Assembly (NCBI GenBank): GCA_003488005.1
Contig: DNND01000104.1
Span: 996 to 63,155, forward strand
DNA from: Blastocatellia bacterium
GTDB taxonomy: Bacteria > Acidobacteriota > Blastocatellia > Pyrinomonadales > Pyrinomonadaceae
DNA: 62,160 nucleotides
Direction: 5' to 3'
The notes below the pieces were generated by a model. That model worked only from the letters and a program-made list of their open reading frames with translations. It had not been told where the DNA came from and made no database searches. The position numbers and the translations under genes were made by a program. Below, in pieces: positions 60,671 through 62,160 of the stretch (positions are counted from its first letter, which is position 1; every line of letters begins with the position of its first letter).

Positions 60671-62160
60671 GTGGCTGCAAAAGAACTGAAGTTTCGCGAA
60701 GAAGCGCGCGGCGCGATGTTGAAGGGCGTAAACACGCTTGCCAACGCAGTGCGCGTTACGCTTGGGCCAAAAGGCCGCAATGTGGTGCTGGGCAAAAAGT
60801 ATGGTTCGCCCGTGATTACCAAGGACGGCGTGACGGTCGCTAAAGAAATTGAGTTGAAAGATAAGTACGAGAACATGGGCGCGCAGATGGTGCGCGAAGT
60901 CGCAGTCAGGACTAACGACACGGCGGGCGACGGCACGACCACAGCGACAGTGCTGGCGCAGGCAATCTTTCGCGAGGGTGTCAAGAACGTTACTGCCGGC
61001 GCAAACCCAATGTCGTTGCAGCGCGGCATTCAAATGGCCACCGAGGCGGTGGTCGCAGAACTTCAGCGCATTTCCAAACCGGTGAAGAACAAAGAAGATT
61101 TGATGAACGTGGCCAGCGTCTCCGCCAACAACGATCGCGAAATCGGCAAGTTGATTTCCGAAGCGATGGAGCAGGTGGGCAAGGACGGCGTGGTCACAGT
61201 CGAAGAAGCACGGACGCTGCAAACTGAGTTGGAAATCGTCGAAGGAATGCAGTTTGACCGCGGTTACTTGTCGCCTTATTTCGTTACCAACGCCGAGCGC
61301 ATGGAGGCAGTGCTCGACGAGCCTTTGATTCTTTTGCACGAAAAGAAAATTTCCGCCATGCGCGACTTGCTGCCAATTCTGGAGCAGGCCGCAGGCGGTG
61401 GCCGGCCGTTGTTGATTGTCGCCGAAGACATCGATGGCGATGCGTTGGCGACGCTGGTAGTTAACAAGCTGAGAGGAACGATCAAAGTTTGCGCGGTGAA
61501 GGCGCCCGCGTTCGGCGATCGTCGCAAGGCGATTCTTGAGGACCTGGCAATCCTGACTGGCGCGCGCGTCATCACTGAAGACCTGGGAGTCAAACTTGAG
61601 AATGTGGAACTGGCGGACCTCGGCTCAGCAAAGCGCGTCATTGTCGACAAAGACACCACCACCGTCGTCGAAGGCGGCGGCGATCGCAAATCAATCCAGG
61701 GACGCGTGGCAACTATTCGTAAGCAGATTGAGGACTCGACGTCTGACTACGATCGCGAGAAGTTGCAGGAGCGTCTGGCCAAACTTGCCGGCGGTGTCGC
61801 TGTAGTGAAGGTAGGCGCGGCTACCGAGACGGCGATGAAAGAAATCAAGATGCGCGTGGAAGACGCGCTCAACGCGACGAAAGCGGCGGCGCAGGAAGGC
61901 ACGGTTGTCGGCGGCGGCATCGCCTTGCTGCGCGGAGCAAAGGCACTCGATAAGATCTCGAGTGACGAACTCGACGTGCAAACCGGAATCAATCTTGTGC
62001 GACGCGCACTTGAAGAACCATTGCGGCGCATCGCTGAAAACGCCGGACTGGATGGCGCGGTCGTGGTGGGGAAAGTGGAAGAGTTAAAAGGCAACAAGGG
62101 TTTCAACGCCGCCACCGGCGCTTATGAAGATCTTGTCGCCGCCGGCATCATCGATCCGAC
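60671..62160 (+). CDS. groEL: Chaperonin GroEL (runs off the window end)
   Basis: The first 496 codons are present from GTG at 60671 (AAGGAGAAACGAGA GTG) and read MAAKELKFREEARGAMLKGV onward: ATP-site VTLGPKGRNVVL and NDTAGDGTTTATVLA, apical domain with YLSPYFVTN, and the second half GGGIALLRGAKAL with GLDGAVVVGKVEE. Open frame to the end. Forms the 14-mer folding chamber. Usually groES lies just upstream; here grpE does and no groES is seen within the cluster, so GroES must be encoded elsewhere, possibly with another groEL. Confidence 0.96.
   Translation, partial: MAAKELKFREEARGAMLKGVNTLANAVRVTLGPKGRNVVLGKKYGSPVITKDGVTVAKEIELKDKYENMGAQMVREVAVRTNDTAGDGTTTATVLAQAIFREGVKNVTAGANPMSLQRGIQMATEAVVAELQRISKPVKNKEDLMNVASVSANNDREIGKLISEAMEQVGKDGVVTVEEARTLQTELEIVEGMQFDRGYLSPYFVTNAERMEAVLDEPLILLHEKKISAMRDLLPILEQAAGGGRPLLIVAEDIDGDALATLVVNKLRGTIKVCAVKAPAFGDRRKAILEDLAILTGARVITEDLGVKLENVELADLGSAKRVIVDKDTTTVVEGGGDRKSIQGRVATIRKQIEDSTSDYDREKLQERLAKLAGGVAVVKVGAATETAMKEIKMRVEDALNATKAAAQEGTVVGGGIALLRGAKALDKISSDELDVQTGINLVRRALEEPLRRIAENAGLDGAVVVGKVEELKGNKGFNAATGAYEDLVAAGIIDP

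Overview
The window reads as a chromosome segment of a Gram-negative, moderately GC-rich soil-type bacterium, most likely an acidobacterium of the Blastocatellia kind. This is inferred from gene content: a very large Oar-like TonB-dependent receptor with a carboxypeptidase-regulatory N-domain, a membrane-anchored Hanks-type kinase, a type IV pilus cluster, LolA-like proteins, many intergenic REP-like inverted repeats and heptanucleotide tandem repeats. No 16S rRNA or tRNA gene was found to confirm it.

Layout. 1-1.6 kb: an MltF-like lytic transglycosylase. 1.7-11.1 kb: a defence-type accessory island. It holds an ASCH-domain remnant, a three-domain nuclease/exonuclease/helicase (TM0106 family) paired with a DUF3883 nuclease-fold protein, a frameshifted C-terminal stump of a type III restriction Res subunit, an intact type IV restriction pair (EVE-McrB plus McrC) and a broken DUF429 gene. 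Three decayed genes within 9.5 kb indicate high turnover. 11.2-17.5 kb: a secreted thermonuclease, a small hydrophilic protein, a Ser/Thr kinase with a ~130-residue insertion in its activation loop, DUF2585, a PPOX-fold protein, and most of the repeat elements. 17.6-33 kb: housekeeping and envelope genes (TlpA-like thioredoxin, ICMT, pyruvate kinase, radical SAM, LolA-like/ABC/LolA-like set, HD phosphohydrolase, lactate racemase LarA, a Cys/Met-metabolism PLP lyase) plus a tiny metallothionein-like gene at 27454-27606. 33-43 kb: zinc-ribbon/receiver protein, PilT, ThiE, TypA, TrmL, a 30-residue histone-H1-like lysine repeat peptide, and a pseudopilin-PilP-like-PilO-PilN-FHA/GGDEF series. 43.3-48.2 kb: ribA, a secreted protein and the TonB-dependent receptor.

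48.6-55.8 kb: an HD phosphohydrolase is followed after 6 bp by an AhpD/CMD-family gene whose CxxC second cysteine codon is TGA; a stem-loop matching bacterial SECIS rules lies directly behind it, so this is a candidate selenoprotein. Then come a TonB-C protein, a soluble PRC/MgtE-N/CBS protein next to an atypical Nramp transporter, and an MscS channel with a cyclic-nucleotide-binding domain. 55.9-62.16 kb: a heat-shock cluster (hsp20, clpB, hsp20, grpE, groEL) behind a near-consensus promoter; groEL runs off the window and no groES precedes it.

The strongest leads are the UGA-containing AhpD-like gene, the TM0106/DUF3883 pair in the defence island, the unannotated metallothionein-like and H1-like micro-genes, and the soluble MgtE-like sensor beside an Nramp transporter lacking the usual metal-site motifs.
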